Below, one piece after another: positions 45,269-53,147 of a stretch of DNA of 64,000 nt. The DNA is taken from positions 21,119-85,118 of the forward strand of contig JAFXZK010000100.1 of the NCBI GenBank assembly GCA_017541265.1, read 5' to 3'. The translations under genes and the position numbers were made by a program. The notes beneath the pieces were generated by a model. That model did no database searches, had not been told where the DNA came from, and worked only from the letters and a program-made list of their open reading frames with translations. Source of the DNA: Bacteroidaceae bacterium. Lineage in GTDB: Bacteria; Bacteroidota; Bacteroidia; Bacteroidales; Bacteroidaceae. Every line of letters begins with the position of its first letter. Position 1 is the stretch's first letter.

Positions 45269-46312
45269 ATGAAGCCCTATCTCGTCGATATTCCGGTGCT
45301 CATCCTGTTCTTCAACAGGCCGCAGCAGCTCGGCCAGGTCTTTGACCAGGTGCGCAAGGCGCGTCCGTCGCGGCTCTTCCTCTATCAGGACGGTCCGCGA
45401 AGCGAGGCAGACATGCCCGGCATACTCGCTTGCCGCGACATCGTGGCGCAGGTGGACTGGGACTGCCAGGTCGAAACGCTCTATCAGGAGAAGAACTTCG
45501 GCTGTGACCCTTCGGAGTACATCTCGCAGAAGTGGGCGTTCAGCCATGTGGACAAGTGTGTCGTGCTGGAGGACGACGACGTGCCCGCCGTCAGCTTCTT
45601 CGCCTTCTGCAAGGAGATGCTGGAACGCTATGAGCACGACGAACGCATCACGATGGTCAGCGGCTTCAACGTCGAGGAGCAGACCGACGACATCGACGGC
45701 GACTACTTCTTCACAACGAACTTCAGCATCTGGGGCTGGGCATCGTGGCGACGTGTTGTGGACCAGTGGGACGAGCACTACACTTGGCTCGACAACCCTG
45801 TAGCCGTCCGCCAGCTGGAAGAGCTGATACGCGAACGGGGCTACCGCGACGACTTCCTGCCCATGTGCCGCAAGCACCGTGAACAAGGCAAGGCATTCTA
45901 CGAGACCATATTCTGGGCGCACATGCTCCTCTCGAACGGTCTTGCCATCGTGCCCCGCAGGAACATGATAAACAACCTCGGCGCCACAGCCGACAGCACC
46001 CACTTTGGCGGTTCGCTCCAGACGATGCCGCGAGGCTATCGCCGCATCTTCACAATGAAGCGCTTCGAGCACTCCAAGTTCTCCCCCTCTACGGGGGAGT
46101 TAGAGGGGGTCTGTCACCCTCCCTACGTCATCGAGCACGTCGCCTACCGCCACCGTGCCTACCACATCATGGGCTGGATGTGCCCGATGGTCAAGGTGGG
46201 ACGCTCCTTCGAGGAACTCTTCCTGAACCTCCGCTACGGCAACTTCCAGTTCATCCTCAAATCCATACGCAACCGCATCAACAAATGGATGGGAAAGGAG
46301 GCTTATCGATGA
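45269..46312 (+). CDS. Glycosyltransferase family 2-like protein (HlpA/sugar transferase type)
   Basis: 347 residues. The GT-A-like start IPVLILFFNRPQQLGQVFDQ leads to LFLYQDGPR and the metal-binding VVLEDDDVPAVSFF. A conserved TNFSIWGWASWRRVVDQWD and FYETIFWAHMLLS follow. The type is often annotated in Bacteroidales as a sugar transferase or hemolytic-protein HlpA-like. Donor and acceptor are unknown. Residues about 272-285 (FSPSTGELEGVCH) are a translated palindromic element. It overlaps the next glycosyltransferase by four bases (ATGA), so the two are co-translated in a surface-glycan operon. The start at 45269 is chosen over 45173 because the upstream codons run through a repeat array. 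Confidence 0.85.
   Translation: MKPYLVDIPVLILFFNRPQQLGQVFDQVRKARPSRLFLYQDGPRSEADMPGILACRDIVAQVDWDCQVETLYQEKNFGCDPSEYISQKWAFSHVDKCVVLEDDDVPAVSFFAFCKEMLERYEHDERITMVSGFNVEEQTDDIDGDYFFTTNFSIWGWASWRRVVDQWDEHYTWLDNPVAVRQLEELIRERGYRDDFLPMCRKHREQGKAFYETIFWAHMLLSNGLAIVPRRNMINNLGATADSTHFGGSLQTMPRGYRRIFTMKRFEHSKFSPSTGELEGVCHPPYVIEHVAYRHRAYHIMGWMCPMVKVGRSFEELFLNLRYGNFQFILKSIRNRINKWMGKEAYR
46079..46117 (+). repeat. In-frame palindromic element, copy 4 (glycosyltransferase)
   Basis: CTCCCCCTCTACGGGGGAG hairpin with tail TTAGAGGGGGTCTGTC, read as SPSTGELEGVC. Confidence 0.85.
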
Positions 46313-47592
46313 GAGTTCTTCTCGTCAGCACCAGCGAACGGAGCGGCGGCGGTGCAATTGCTGCACGCCGACTCATGAATGCCCTCAACAGGAATGGTGT
46401 AGAGGCAAAGCTCATGGTGCGCGACAAACAGAGCAATGACAATGCTGTGGTCAAGGTAGGCAATAAGCTCCCAAAGTTTCTGGAACGCCTTGCCATCCTG
46501 CCCCGCTGCTGCCCACCTTCTCACCTTTTCACCTTTTCACCTTTTCACCTTTTACGTTCCCGCCTCTGGCAGATAGACATCGCCAACGTCGGCATCGATA
46601 TCACCAAGACCAAGGAGTTCAAGGAGGCAGACGTCATCCATCTGCACTGGATAAACCAGGGAATGCTTTCCCTCGACGGACTGGAGAGAATCATGAGCAG
46701 CGGCAAGCGCGTCGTCTGGACACTGCACGACGAATGGCCCTACCTGGGTGTCTGCCACTACCGTGGCGACTGCACCGAAAAGGAATGCAAGCACTGCCCT
46801 CTTATGAGCGGCTCTCTACCTTATACTATATATGCACGAAAACGTGCGATGTACCAGCGCTGGCATCCCACCTTCGTGGGCTGCAGCCAATGGATTACCG
46901 ATGAGGCACGGCGTGCCTTGCCCTCAGAGCGCGTGGAGCACATCAACAACTGCATCCCCTCTGCCCTCTTCCACCCCACCGACATGCAGCAGGCACGCCA
47001 GTCCCTCGCCCTTCCGCAGGACAAACGCCTGCTACTCTTCTGCAGCCAAAAGGTGACAGACGAAAGAAAGGGCATCAAGTATCTTGTCGAGGCACTGAGG
47101 AAGACCCTCTCAAAAGACCCCTCTAAATCTCCCCTTAAAGGGGAGACTTCCTGTGCTGCTTCCTCCCTCCCTTTAAGGGAGGGTTGGAATAGGTCTTTGG
47201 TCATCGTGGGCAAGGACTCGGAGCAGATACCGTTGCCCGACGACATTCCCGTCTTCCGCTTCGGCTCAGTCAATGAAGAGATGATGGCAAAGCTCTACAA
47301 CGCCGCCGATGTCTTCCTCACACCCAGCCTGCAGGACAACCTGCCCAACACCATCGCCGAGGCAATGAGCTGCGGCACGCCCTGCGTAGGCTTCAACGTG
47401 GGCGGCATACCCGAGATGATTGACCATCTTGAGAACGGCTATGTGGCACGCTACCGCGATGCCGCCGACCTTGCCGAAGGCATCCGCTACGTCCTCAGCC
47501 ACGACCTGCGCGCCGCCGCCCACAGTAAAGCCGCCGCAGCCTACGACGAGACACAAGTCGCAAAGGAATACATCAAGCTGTTCTCGTCATAA
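46309..47592 (+). CDS. Glycosyltransferase family 4-like protein with three translated repeats
   Basis: 427 residues. It has an N-terminal Rossmann half (RVLLVSTSERSGGGAIAARR, ADVIHLHWINQG, VVWTLHDEWPYLGVCHYRGD) and a C-terminal GT-B half with the donor motif NAADVFLTPSLQDNLPNTIAEAM and GTPCVGFNVGGIPEMI. The start ATG overlaps the upstream TGA. Three stretches are not family sequence: HLFTFSPFHLL (about 72-82) from an 8-bp repeat, and SKSPLKGETS and SSLPLREGWNRS (about 272-295) from two palindromic elements in tandem. The two halves look intact, so the insertions fall in loops. It probably adds sugars from nucleotide donors to a surface glycan. Confidence 0.88.
   Translation: MRVLLVSTSERSGGGAIAARRLMNALNRNGVEAKLMVRDKQSNDNAVVKVGNKLPKFLERLAILPRCCPPSHLFTFSPFHLLRSRLWQIDIANVGIDITKTKEFKEADVIHLHWINQGMLSLDGLERIMSSGKRVVWTLHDEWPYLGVCHYRGDCTEKECKHCPLMSGSLPYTIYARKRAMYQRWHPTFVGCSQWITDEARRALPSERVEHINNCIPSALFHPTDMQQARQSLALPQDKRLLLFCSQKVTDERKGIKYLVEALRKTLSKDPSKSPLKGETSCAASSLPLREGWNRSLVIVGKDSEQIPLPDDIPVFRFGSVNEEMMAKLYNAADVFLTPSLQDNLPNTIAEAMSCGTPCVGFNVGGIPEMIDHLENGYVARYRDAADLAEGIRYVLSHDLRAAAHSKAAAAYDETQVAKEYIKLFSS
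46514..46554 (+). repeat. Octamer array TTTTCACC inside a coding gene
   Basis: Five 8-bp copies (one TTCTCACC, then TTTTCACC), translated as SHLFTFSPFHLL in the glycosyltransferase. Confidence 0.85.
47110..47198 (+). repeat. In-frame palindromic elements, copies 5 and 6 (tandem, glycosyltransferase)
   Basis: First copy 47116-47150 (ATCTCCCCTTAAAGGGGAGA) and second 47162-47198 (CTCCCTTTAAGGGAGGGTTGG), 12 bp apart in the same orientation and the same frame. Confidence 0.88.
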
Positions 47593-47622
47593 CGATATCA
47601 CGTTATAACGTAATAACGAAAG
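47590..47622. repeat. Octamer tandem array (TTATAACG type)
   Basis: Three to four 8-bp copies (ATATCACG, TTATAACG, TAATAACG) starting at the glycosyltransferase stop codon. Confidence 0.8.
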
Positions 47623-47638
47623 AATTATCTGAGAGACC

Positions 47639-48418
47639 ATGCACCCCCTCTTCACCATAGCAACCGTCACCTACAACGCCGAGGCAACCCTTGAGCGCAC
47701 GCTCCAGAGTGTCGCCGCGCAGGACTATGCCCGCATCGAGCACCTCATCATCGACGGCTGCTCCACCGACCATACGCTCTCACTTGTGCAACGCTATGTC
47801 GAAGAGAATCAGGCACGCCACAACATACGCCTCGTCTGCGAACCCGACAGCGGACTCTACGATGCCATGAACAAGGCGCTGCTCAATGCCTCGGGCGACT
47901 ACATCGTCTTCCTCAACGCCGGCGACTGTCTGCACAGCGTCGACACCATCTCCGCTCTTGCCAAGCAAACCAATTGGGTGAAAGGCGAACACCGGCATCC
48001 TGCCATCCTCTACGGTGACACACATATCGTCGATGCCGACGGCAACTTCCTTCGCCGCCGCCGTCTCACGCCGCCGGAGGAGCTTACGACCCGCACCTTC
48101 CTCAGCGGGATGCGCGTCTGCCACCAGTCGTTCTACGTCCGCACCGACCTGGCGAAGCAGGAACCCTACAACCTGCGCTACCGCTACTCTGCCGACTTCG
48201 ACTGGTGCATCCGCCTCATCCGCCGCGCCACACGCCGCCGCCTGCGCATCATCAACACGCGCCTCGTGCTGACCGATTACCTCAACGAAGGCATGACGAC
48301 AAGCAACCACCGCGCCTCGCTCCTGGAGCGGCTCCGCATCATGGCGCACTACTACGGTTGGCCAGCAGCCATCTTTCAGCACTGCTGGTTCATCATAAGG
48401 GCAATAATAAGAAAATGA
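47639..48418 (+). CDS. Glycosyltransferase family 2 protein
   Basis: 259 residues. A compact GT-A enzyme: FTIATVTYNAEATLERTLQS, IIDGCSTDHTLSLV, CEPDSGLYDAMNKAL and the acceptor-side DYIVFLNAGDCL. Then come FLSGMRVCHQSFYVRTDL and SADFDWCIRLIRR, all typical of the short Bacteroides GT2 type. A hydrophobic C-terminus (AIFQHCWFIIRAIIRK) suggests membrane association. It is the third glycosyltransferase in the row, 46 bp behind the second, and probably shares one glycan pathway with them. It is not truncated. Confidence 0.93.
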   Translation: MHPLFTIATVTYNAEATLERTLQSVAAQDYARIEHLIIDGCSTDHTLSLVQRYVEENQARHNIRLVCEPDSGLYDAMNKALLNASGDYIVFLNAGDCLHSVDTISALAKQTNWVKGEHRHPAILYGDTHIVDADGNFLRRRRLTPPEELTTRTFLSGMRVCHQSFYVRTDLAKQEPYNLRYRYSADFDWCIRLIRRATRRRLRIINTRLVLTDYLNEGMTTSNHRASLLERLRIMAHYYGWPAAIFQHCWFIIRAIIRK

Positions 48419-48443
48419 AGAGTGAAGAATTTGCTACCGCCCT

Positions 48444-48485
48444 GAACTATGGACTATGGACTATGAACTATGGACTATGAACTAA
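48444..48485. repeat. Heptamer tandem array (GAACTAT type)
   Basis: Six 7-bp copies alternating GAACTAT and GGACTAT, ending at the rnhB start. It is the reverse complement of the array at 31131. Confidence 0.9.
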
Positions 48486-49124
48486 ATGTTACTGCCATAC
48501 TACCATAAAGACGTTATTGAAGCTGGCTGCGACGAAGCCGGTCGCGGCTGCCTTGCCGGGCCAGTCTTTGCCGCCGCAGTCATCCTGCCACCCGACTTCA
48601 AGAGTGACTTGCTGAACGACTCCAAGCAACTCAGCGAGAAGAAGCGCTACGCCTTGCGCGAAGTCATCGAGCGCGAGGCGCTGGCCTGGGCTGTGGGCAT
48701 CGTCACGAACGAAGAGATAGACCGCATCAACATCCTGCGTGCCAGCATCCTCGCCATGCACCGCGCCCTTGACCAGCTCAAGGTGAGACCCGAGGAAATC
48801 ATCGTCGACGGCAACCGCTTCATGCCATACGCTCCTCCTCTCCCAGAAGGAGGTCGAGGGGAGGCTCTGCCCTATACCACCATCGTCAAGGGCGACGGCA
48901 AGTACATGAGCATCGCAGCCGCCAGCATCCTCGCCAAGACCTACCGCGACGACTACATGCAGAAGCTCCACAAGGAATACCCTGCCTACCACTGGGACAA
49001 GAACAAAGGCTACCCTGCCCCGGCGCACCGCCAGGCCATCCGCGAACACGGCACAACCCCCTACCACCGCATGACCTTCAACCTCCTCGGCTCCCCACAG
49101 CTGGAGTTTGACTTCAACCCATAG
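48486..49124 (+). CDS. rnhB: Ribonuclease HII with in-frame repeat insertion
   Basis: 212 residues. RNase HII removes ribonucleotides from DNA and RNA-DNA hybrids. The active site is visible as Asp16-Glu17 ([13 protein letters not shown]), Asp108 (IIVDGNRF) and Asp155 or Asp156 (KTYRDDYM). [10 protein letters not shown] and HHR-region residues are present. Residues about 116-128 ([13 protein letters not shown]) are a translated palindromic element between NRFMPY and [14 protein letters not shown], a place where homologues as I recall them have only a short loop. Catalytic residues on either side are intact. The start is set right after a heptamer array; no separate promoter was seen. Confidence 0.96.
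   Translation: MLLPYYHKDVIEAGCDEAGRGCLAGPVFAAAVILPPDFKSDLLNDSKQLSEKKRYALREVIEREALAWAVGIVTNEEIDRINILRASILAMHRALDQLKVRPEEIIVDGNRFMPYAPPLPEGGRGEALPYTTIVKGDGKYMSIAAASILAKTYRDDYMQKLHKEYPAYHWDKNKGYPAPAHRQAIREHGTTPYHRMTFNLLGSPQLEFDFNP
48832..48871 (+). repeat. In-frame palindromic element, copy 7 (rnhB)
   Basis: CTCCTCCTCTCCCAGAAGGAGG hairpin with tail TCGAGGGGAGGCTCTGCC, read as [13 protein letters not shown]. Confidence 0.8.
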
Positions 49125-49158
49125 GGCCTATAAGGCCCATAAGACCTATAAACCATAA
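49122..49158. repeat. Nonamer tandem array (GCCCATAAG type)
   Basis: Four 9-bp copies (GCCTATAAG, GCCCATAAG, ACCTATAA) filling the gap between rnhB and the next gene; same family as at 2398 and 11557. Confidence 0.8.
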
Positions 49159-49161
49159 ACT

Positions 49162-51228
49162 ATGAAAAAACGACTACTACACCTTATCTTTGTGCTGCTG
49201 GCCATCTTTGCGGCACAGGCACAGGAGCTTACCGTGTGTACCTACAACCTGAGGTACAAGAACTCCGGCGACACTGATGCCGGCAACGGCTGGAACACCC
49301 GCCGCACCTACCTCATCAACTTCGTCAACTTCCAGATGCCCGACTTGCTTGGCATACAGGAAGGGTTGCCGGCACAGATGACCGACATGAGGAACGGACT
49401 GACCGCTTACGGCAGTATCGGCGTAGGACGTAACGATGGGGACAACAGCGGCGAGTATTCCGCCATCTTTTACCGTAAGGAGCGCATGGTGTTACTCGAC
49501 CATGGCGACTTCTGGTTGAGCGACACGCCCTACAAGCCCTCGAAAGGCTTCCCGAGCAAAGGCGGAGGCACCTCGTACTACCGCATTTGCACATGGGGCA
49601 AGTTCTATGACAAGCTCACCGGAGTCATTCTCTTCCACTTCAACACCCACATGGACCTCGACGAGACAAACCGTCAGCAATCCTACTATCTCATCAAGCA
49701 GAAGATTCAGGAGCTTGCCAGCACAACGGCACCCGTCATCATAACCGGCGACTACAATGCTGTGCAGACTGGCGACTCCTACAAGTTGTTCTACAATTCT
49801 GGCTTCCTCTACGACTGCTATGCCCAGGCCAAGCAAAAGTTTATAACGAACGGCACATGCCCGGGCTTCAATGCCAACACCTACAGCACCGTATCGGGGG
49901 AGCTGCGGCGCATCGACCACATCTTTGTCACGCAGAGGGCATTCGACATCATGCATTATGCTGTGCTCAACCCATGCTACTACTCCACATCCGGCACAGC
50001 GACCTACCACGAAAGGGCATACTCCGACCATAGCCCTGTGCTGGCAAAGCTTGCCTACAAGAGAAACGTGCCGACGGTTGAGCTTGCCACGACCAAGCCT
50101 CCCATCGTTAACGGCTATTACCAGCTCTCCACTCCGGAAGAGCTGCAAACCTTCTCGTTCATCGTCAACGGCATAGCCGGCTTCTCACAGAACACAGCCG
50201 CAAAGGCAGTCCTGCTGAACGACATCGACATGACGGGCATGACAAGCTGGCTGCCCATCGGGACGAACAGCAAGCCCTTCACCGGCACGTTCGACGGCCA
50301 GGGGCACACCATCAGCAACATTGCCATCAAGACGGCCAAGGCCTATTCCGGACTGTTCGGCAAGACACAAGGCGCTACCATCAAGAACTTCCGCATCAGC
50401 GGCACGCTCAACGTATCCGAGGGCTATAGCGAACACGGCACCGTGGGATATGCCGACGGCTCGACTATCACGGACGTATATTCGTCGCTGAACATCACCA
50501 CCAGCAAGGCAAACAACGACACGCAACACATCGGCGGCATTGCCGGCTCACTGTTCAACACCTCCACCGTCAACAGATGCTCGTATGCCGGCACTCTCAA
50601 GGACGCAGGCACCAACACCGTGGGCGGCATCGTGGGCTATGCCGACGGCACCGGCAACAAGATATCCAACGCCATCAACTACGGCACAGTCAAATCCAGC
50701 GGTGCCGAAACGAACACGGGCGGCATACTCGGCTATGTGAACTACGCGGGCTTCAAGATTTCCCGCTGTGTCAACACTGGAACTGTAACCGGCAAGGAAG
50801 CATACGCCGGACAAATCATTGGCCGACAGCTGAAGGCAATGACCACGCCTCCCTCCGACCTTTACTATCTGGACGGAGCCGACCTGACAGCTTTCGGCTC
50901 GGGCACAGCGGAAGCGTCTGCCACAGGCGCCACCGCCGTCACAGCCGAGCAGCTGGCAAGCGGCGAGGTCTGCTACAAGCTGAACGGCGACCAGAGCGAA
51001 ATCAACTGGTACCAGATTATTGGCGAGGATGCATACCCGGTCCTCGACGAAAGCCATGGCATCGTCATCTTCGAGGACGGCATCTACACAGGCATAGAAT
51101 CTCCCTTTGAGTCCCAAGAGACCTATAAGCCCGATGAAACCGATGAGATTTACAACCTCGCCGGCCAGCGCATCGGCAAGCTGCAGAAGGGCATCAACAT
51201 CGTGAACGGAAAGAAAATACTGAAGTAA
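49162..51228 (+). CDS. Secreted EEP nuclease/phosphatase fused to GLUG repeats with sorting-like tail
   Basis: 688 residues. A signal peptide ends FAAQAQ. Residues about 22-300 are an endonuclease/exonuclease/phosphatase domain with all expected motifs: Asn29 (TYNLRY), Glu67 (LGIQEG), the FNTHMD histidine, GDYNAVQ, RRIDHIFV and SDHSPV. Residues about 310-640 are GLUG-type beta-helix repeats (LLNDIDMTGM, GTFDGQGHTISN, GGIVGYADG) ending in the AEQLASGEVCYKLNGDQSE module. The tail is IYNLAGQRIGKLQKGINIVNG. Probably a cell-surface phosphodiesterase held by an adhesive scaffold. The next gene is an inactive-looking EEP homologue, and two larger GLUG proteins follow further on. Confidence 0.9.
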   Translation: MKKRLLHLIFVLLAIFAAQAQELTVCTYNLRYKNSGDTDAGNGWNTRRTYLINFVNFQMPDLLGIQEGLPAQMTDMRNGLTAYGSIGVGRNDGDNSGEYSAIFYRKERMVLLDHGDFWLSDTPYKPSKGFPSKGGGTSYYRICTWGKFYDKLTGVILFHFNTHMDLDETNRQQSYYLIKQKIQELASTTAPVIITGDYNAVQTGDSYKLFYNSGFLYDCYAQAKQKFITNGTCPGFNANTYSTVSGELRRIDHIFVTQRAFDIMHYAVLNPCYYSTSGTATYHERAYSDHSPVLAKLAYKRNVPTVELATTKPPIVNGYYQLSTPEELQTFSFIVNGIAGFSQNTAAKAVLLNDIDMTGMTSWLPIGTNSKPFTGTFDGQGHTISNIAIKTAKAYSGLFGKTQGATIKNFRISGTLNVSEGYSEHGTVGYADGSTITDVYSSLNITTSKANNDTQHIGGIAGSLFNTSTVNRCSYAGTLKDAGTNTVGGIVGYADGTGNKISNAINYGTVKSSGAETNTGGILGYVNYAGFKISRCVNTGTVTGKEAYAGQIIGRQLKAMTTPPSDLYYLDGADLTAFGSGTAEASATGATAVTAEQLASGEVCYKLNGDQSEINWYQIIGEDAYPVLDESHGIVIFEDGIYTGIESPFESQETYKPDETDEIYNLAGQRIGKLQKGINIVNGKKILK

Positions 51229-51229
51229 A

Positions 51230-51268
51230 GCCTCTCCCCGGCCCTCCCCTAAAGGGAAGGGGGAACAA
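51230..51268 (-). repeat. Palindromic element in reverse orientation after a stop codon
   Basis: Reads as the reverse complement of the coding copies (AGCCTCTCCCCGGCCCTCCC, then CTAAAGGG), two bases after the stop of the EEP-GLUG gene. Confidence 0.7.
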
Positions 51269-51306
51269 ATAGTATAATAATTACTTCGGGCGGATTCCCG
51301 TTCCCC

Positions 51307-51417
51307 GTTTGGGCGGATTTGCAATCCGCCCGCAGAGAATATAGGGATTTACAATCCCGCAACATATAATACGCATTACAAATGCCTATACCCAAACCTG
51401 TCGGATTGCAAATCCGA
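51307..51417. repeat. Four-hairpin dispersed element, copy 2 (inverted)
   Basis: Palindromes in order: GGGCGGATTTGCAATCCGCCC with one mismatch at most (21 bp from about 51321), GGGATTTACAATCCC, GCATTACAAATGC and GTCGGATTGCAAATCCGAC. This is the reverse-complement order of copy 1. It lies between the active and the inactive EEP genes. Confidence 0.85.
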
Positions 51418-51493
51418 CAGAACAGAGAACAGGGCAATTGTTACTTACTAAACTTGAATTTCTTAAATCCAAACTCATAATTAAATTACTACA

Positions 51494-52288
51494 ATGAAAA
51501 AGACCATATCATCCCTTGTCCTTTCTTTAATGGCGTTTTGTGCCTCTGCACAGGACCTCTACCTCGGCAGCTTCTACGTCACCACTCCCGACGAGGAGGC
51601 GCTCTATGGCGACGGTGGCGACAAGTGGGCCACCCGCCGCACCCCCATCTGCGACATGTTCAACTTCGAGCAGCCCGACGTGCTGGGACTCCAGTCATAT
51701 ACAAGCACCCAGCTTTCGGATCTTATCAAGCGCATGACAAACTACAAAGCCGCCGGCGACATCCTCTACAACAAGAACACCCTCACGCTCGATTCCTGCA
51801 ATGTCGTAGAGGATATGCCGGAGGGCAGCACATGCTCCTGGGCAAGGCTGCAGAAAGACGGCACAGCCTTCTATGTTTTCAACATCTGCTTCCCCACGGA
51901 CAACAACACCGCCATCAGTTCGGTCACCAAAATCCGCTCAGCCATCGCAGATGTCAACACAGAAAGCCTGCCGTGCTTCATTGTCGGCTTCCTCGGTGTC
52001 AACGAGAGCTCGACAGCATACAGCCGCCTCAACACCAGATACCCCGACTGCTACACGAAGGCATCCGTCGTCAGCACGGAGTTTGGCACGGTGAACAACT
52101 TCGACCTCGAAGCCAACCACGGTACCGAGCGCTTCGACTTCATCTTTGTCCCCAGGACCAAAATCACCGTCAAGGCATACGGACAGCTGCAATACGGCTA
52201 CTACACCAAAGATTCCGACGGCAACTACAAGCGCCGCCTCCTCTCGGCACACTTCCCCGTCATGGCAAAAGTAACACTAACACAATAA
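51494..52288 (+). CDS. Secreted EEP-fold protein lacking catalytic residues (pseudoenzyme)
   Basis: 264 residues. A signal peptide ends CASAQ. The whole body follows the EEP layout of the upstream neighbour (DKWATRRTPICDMFNFEQPD, DVLGLQSYTSTQL, ERFDFIFVP, HFPVMAKVTL), but key residues are replaced. The metal-binding glutamate of LGLQE is Ser68, the GDxN loop reads GFLGVN, the SDH triplet is SAH (251-253), and the substrate-loop NTH is NICF. The frame is clean with no stop, so this is a conserved fold with lost activity rather than a decayed gene. It may bind a ligand or regulate the active paralogue. The nucleotide context gives no promoter of its own. Confidence 0.82.
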   Translation: MKKTISSLVLSLMAFCASAQDLYLGSFYVTTPDEEALYGDGGDKWATRRTPICDMFNFEQPDVLGLQSYTSTQLSDLIKRMTNYKAAGDILYNKNTLTLDSCNVVEDMPEGSTCSWARLQKDGTAFYVFNICFPTDNNTAISSVTKIRSAIADVNTESLPCFIVGFLGVNESSTAYSRLNTRYPDCYTKASVVSTEFGTVNNFDLEANHGTERFDFIFVPRTKITVKAYGQLQYGYYTKDSDGNYKRRLLSAHFPVMAKVTLTQ

Positions 52289-52314
52289 AATGTGAAATTG
52301 TAAAATCGTAAATA
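52286..52314. repeat. Octamer array (TTGTAAAA type)
   Basis: Three 8-bp copies related to TTGTGAAA / TTGTCAAA, from the stop of the pseudo-EEP gene to the start of the 49-residue ORF. Confidence 0.65.
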
Positions 52315-52464
52315 ATGAAGATCTGTATTTCGCCAGCACTGAGCATCGAAGAGGCTCAGGCGACACAGATTATTGCCGTGTCCATCATCCAGGGTGGCAC
52401 AGCCGACAGCTCGGAAGTCCTCAGCAAGGAAAACACTGACTGGGACATCTGGGAGGAAGAGTAA
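52315..52464 (+). CDS. 49-residue small protein of unknown function
   Basis: It starts MKICISPALSIEEAQATQII and ends NTDWDIWEEE. The N-terminal half is neutral and helix-prone, the C-terminal half acidic with two tryptophans. I recall similar 45-60-residue Prevotella peptides with an ISP start and an acidic W-rich end, but cannot name a family. It follows the pseudo-EEP gene by 26 bp on the same strand, which suggests co-transcription. There is no signal peptide and no cysteine pair. It could be a peptide precursor, a small regulator or a structural peptide. Confidence 0.6.
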   Translation: MKICISPALSIEEAQATQIIAVSIIQGGTADSSEVLSKENTDWDIWEEE

Positions 52465-52521
52465 CGCGACACCTTTCCGAATAACCCGAAAACCCTTTAC
52501 ATAAAATCTGGCGTTTTCGGC

Positions 52522-52631
52522 AATAACATGTGGGTTGTTGGTCATAAGTCCCTGTACTTATGACCAACAACCCACGTTCTTATCACCATAAGTCCACGTT
52601 CTTGTTGCCCAAAGCCCCTGTTCTTTCTACC
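52522..52631. repeat. 22-bp-period tandem array A5, five units
   Basis: Units at 52522, 52544, 52566, 52588 and 52610 on the opposite strand relative to arrays A2-A4 (arms ATAAGT / ACTTAT, core CCCTGT or CCACGT). Confidence 0.88.
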
Positions 52632-52857
52632 ATCAAATCACCCCCTTTTTGCCCCAAAACCTTGCTTTGTTTGACGCCACACAATGCCTTTCTGACACTT
52701 TCTTAACACCCCGCAGCAAAACACCCCTCTGCAAGTGCCTGGTTTCCAGGCGTCATTCGATTTAAGCGCATTTCCCGCCCTCAGGGCACAAAAGTGCCGC
52801 CGCGCACAAAAAAAGTAGCCAAAGCGGCCGCATGTGCGAAAAGCTTTGACAAAACAG

Positions 52858-52911
52858 TTCAGATTATTCAGATGACTCTGATGACTCTGATTATTCAGAT
52901 GACTCCGAATC
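52858..52911. repeat. Nonamer tandem array (TTCAGATGA type)
   Basis: Six exact-length 9-bp copies: TTCAGATTA, TTCAGATGA, CTCTGATGA, CTCTGATTA, TTCAGATGA, CTCCGAATC. Confidence 0.9.
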
Positions 52912-52974
52912 ACAATCCCCTACAAAGCTAGTCTTTTATACAGAAACAATGGCAAAGCGCAGCTTGTTTTGTTC

Positions 52975-52982
52975 CATCTTTG
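52975..52982 (+). promoter_or_regulatory. Possible -7 element of the first giant GLUG gene
   Basis: CATCTTTG followed by TAGC, one mismatch to TAnnTTTG. It would give a 160-base leader to the ATG at 53148. Confidence 0.4.
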
Positions 52983-53147
52983 TAGCATTTAACATTCTTT
53001 AACAGCCCGAGACAGCATGGTTTACATATTTTTATATATTTTTATGTCCGAAATGTGCGCTACGCGCATATACATGCGCCTACAAGAAGCAATATGGAAT
53101 CAAATTTAGAAACAAACATAGTATCAAACCTTTTAATTAACAACAAC

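Larger units (their letters stand above)
52632..53147. other. Gene-poor intergenic stretch
   Basis: About 515 bp without a gene I can support. It holds a small perfect palindrome (GCCTGGTTTCCAGGC, about 52736-52750), the nonamer array at 52858-52911 and a possible promoter near 52975. A 91-codon minus-strand ORF here has no recognisable features. Confidence 0.6.

Noticed and set aside
52638-52913. 91-codon minus-strand ORF in the gap before the first giant GLUG gene
   Set aside because: Begins inside the nonamer array (IRSHLNNQSHQSHLNN is repeat translation), is cysteine/arginine-rich without motifs and has no promoter.
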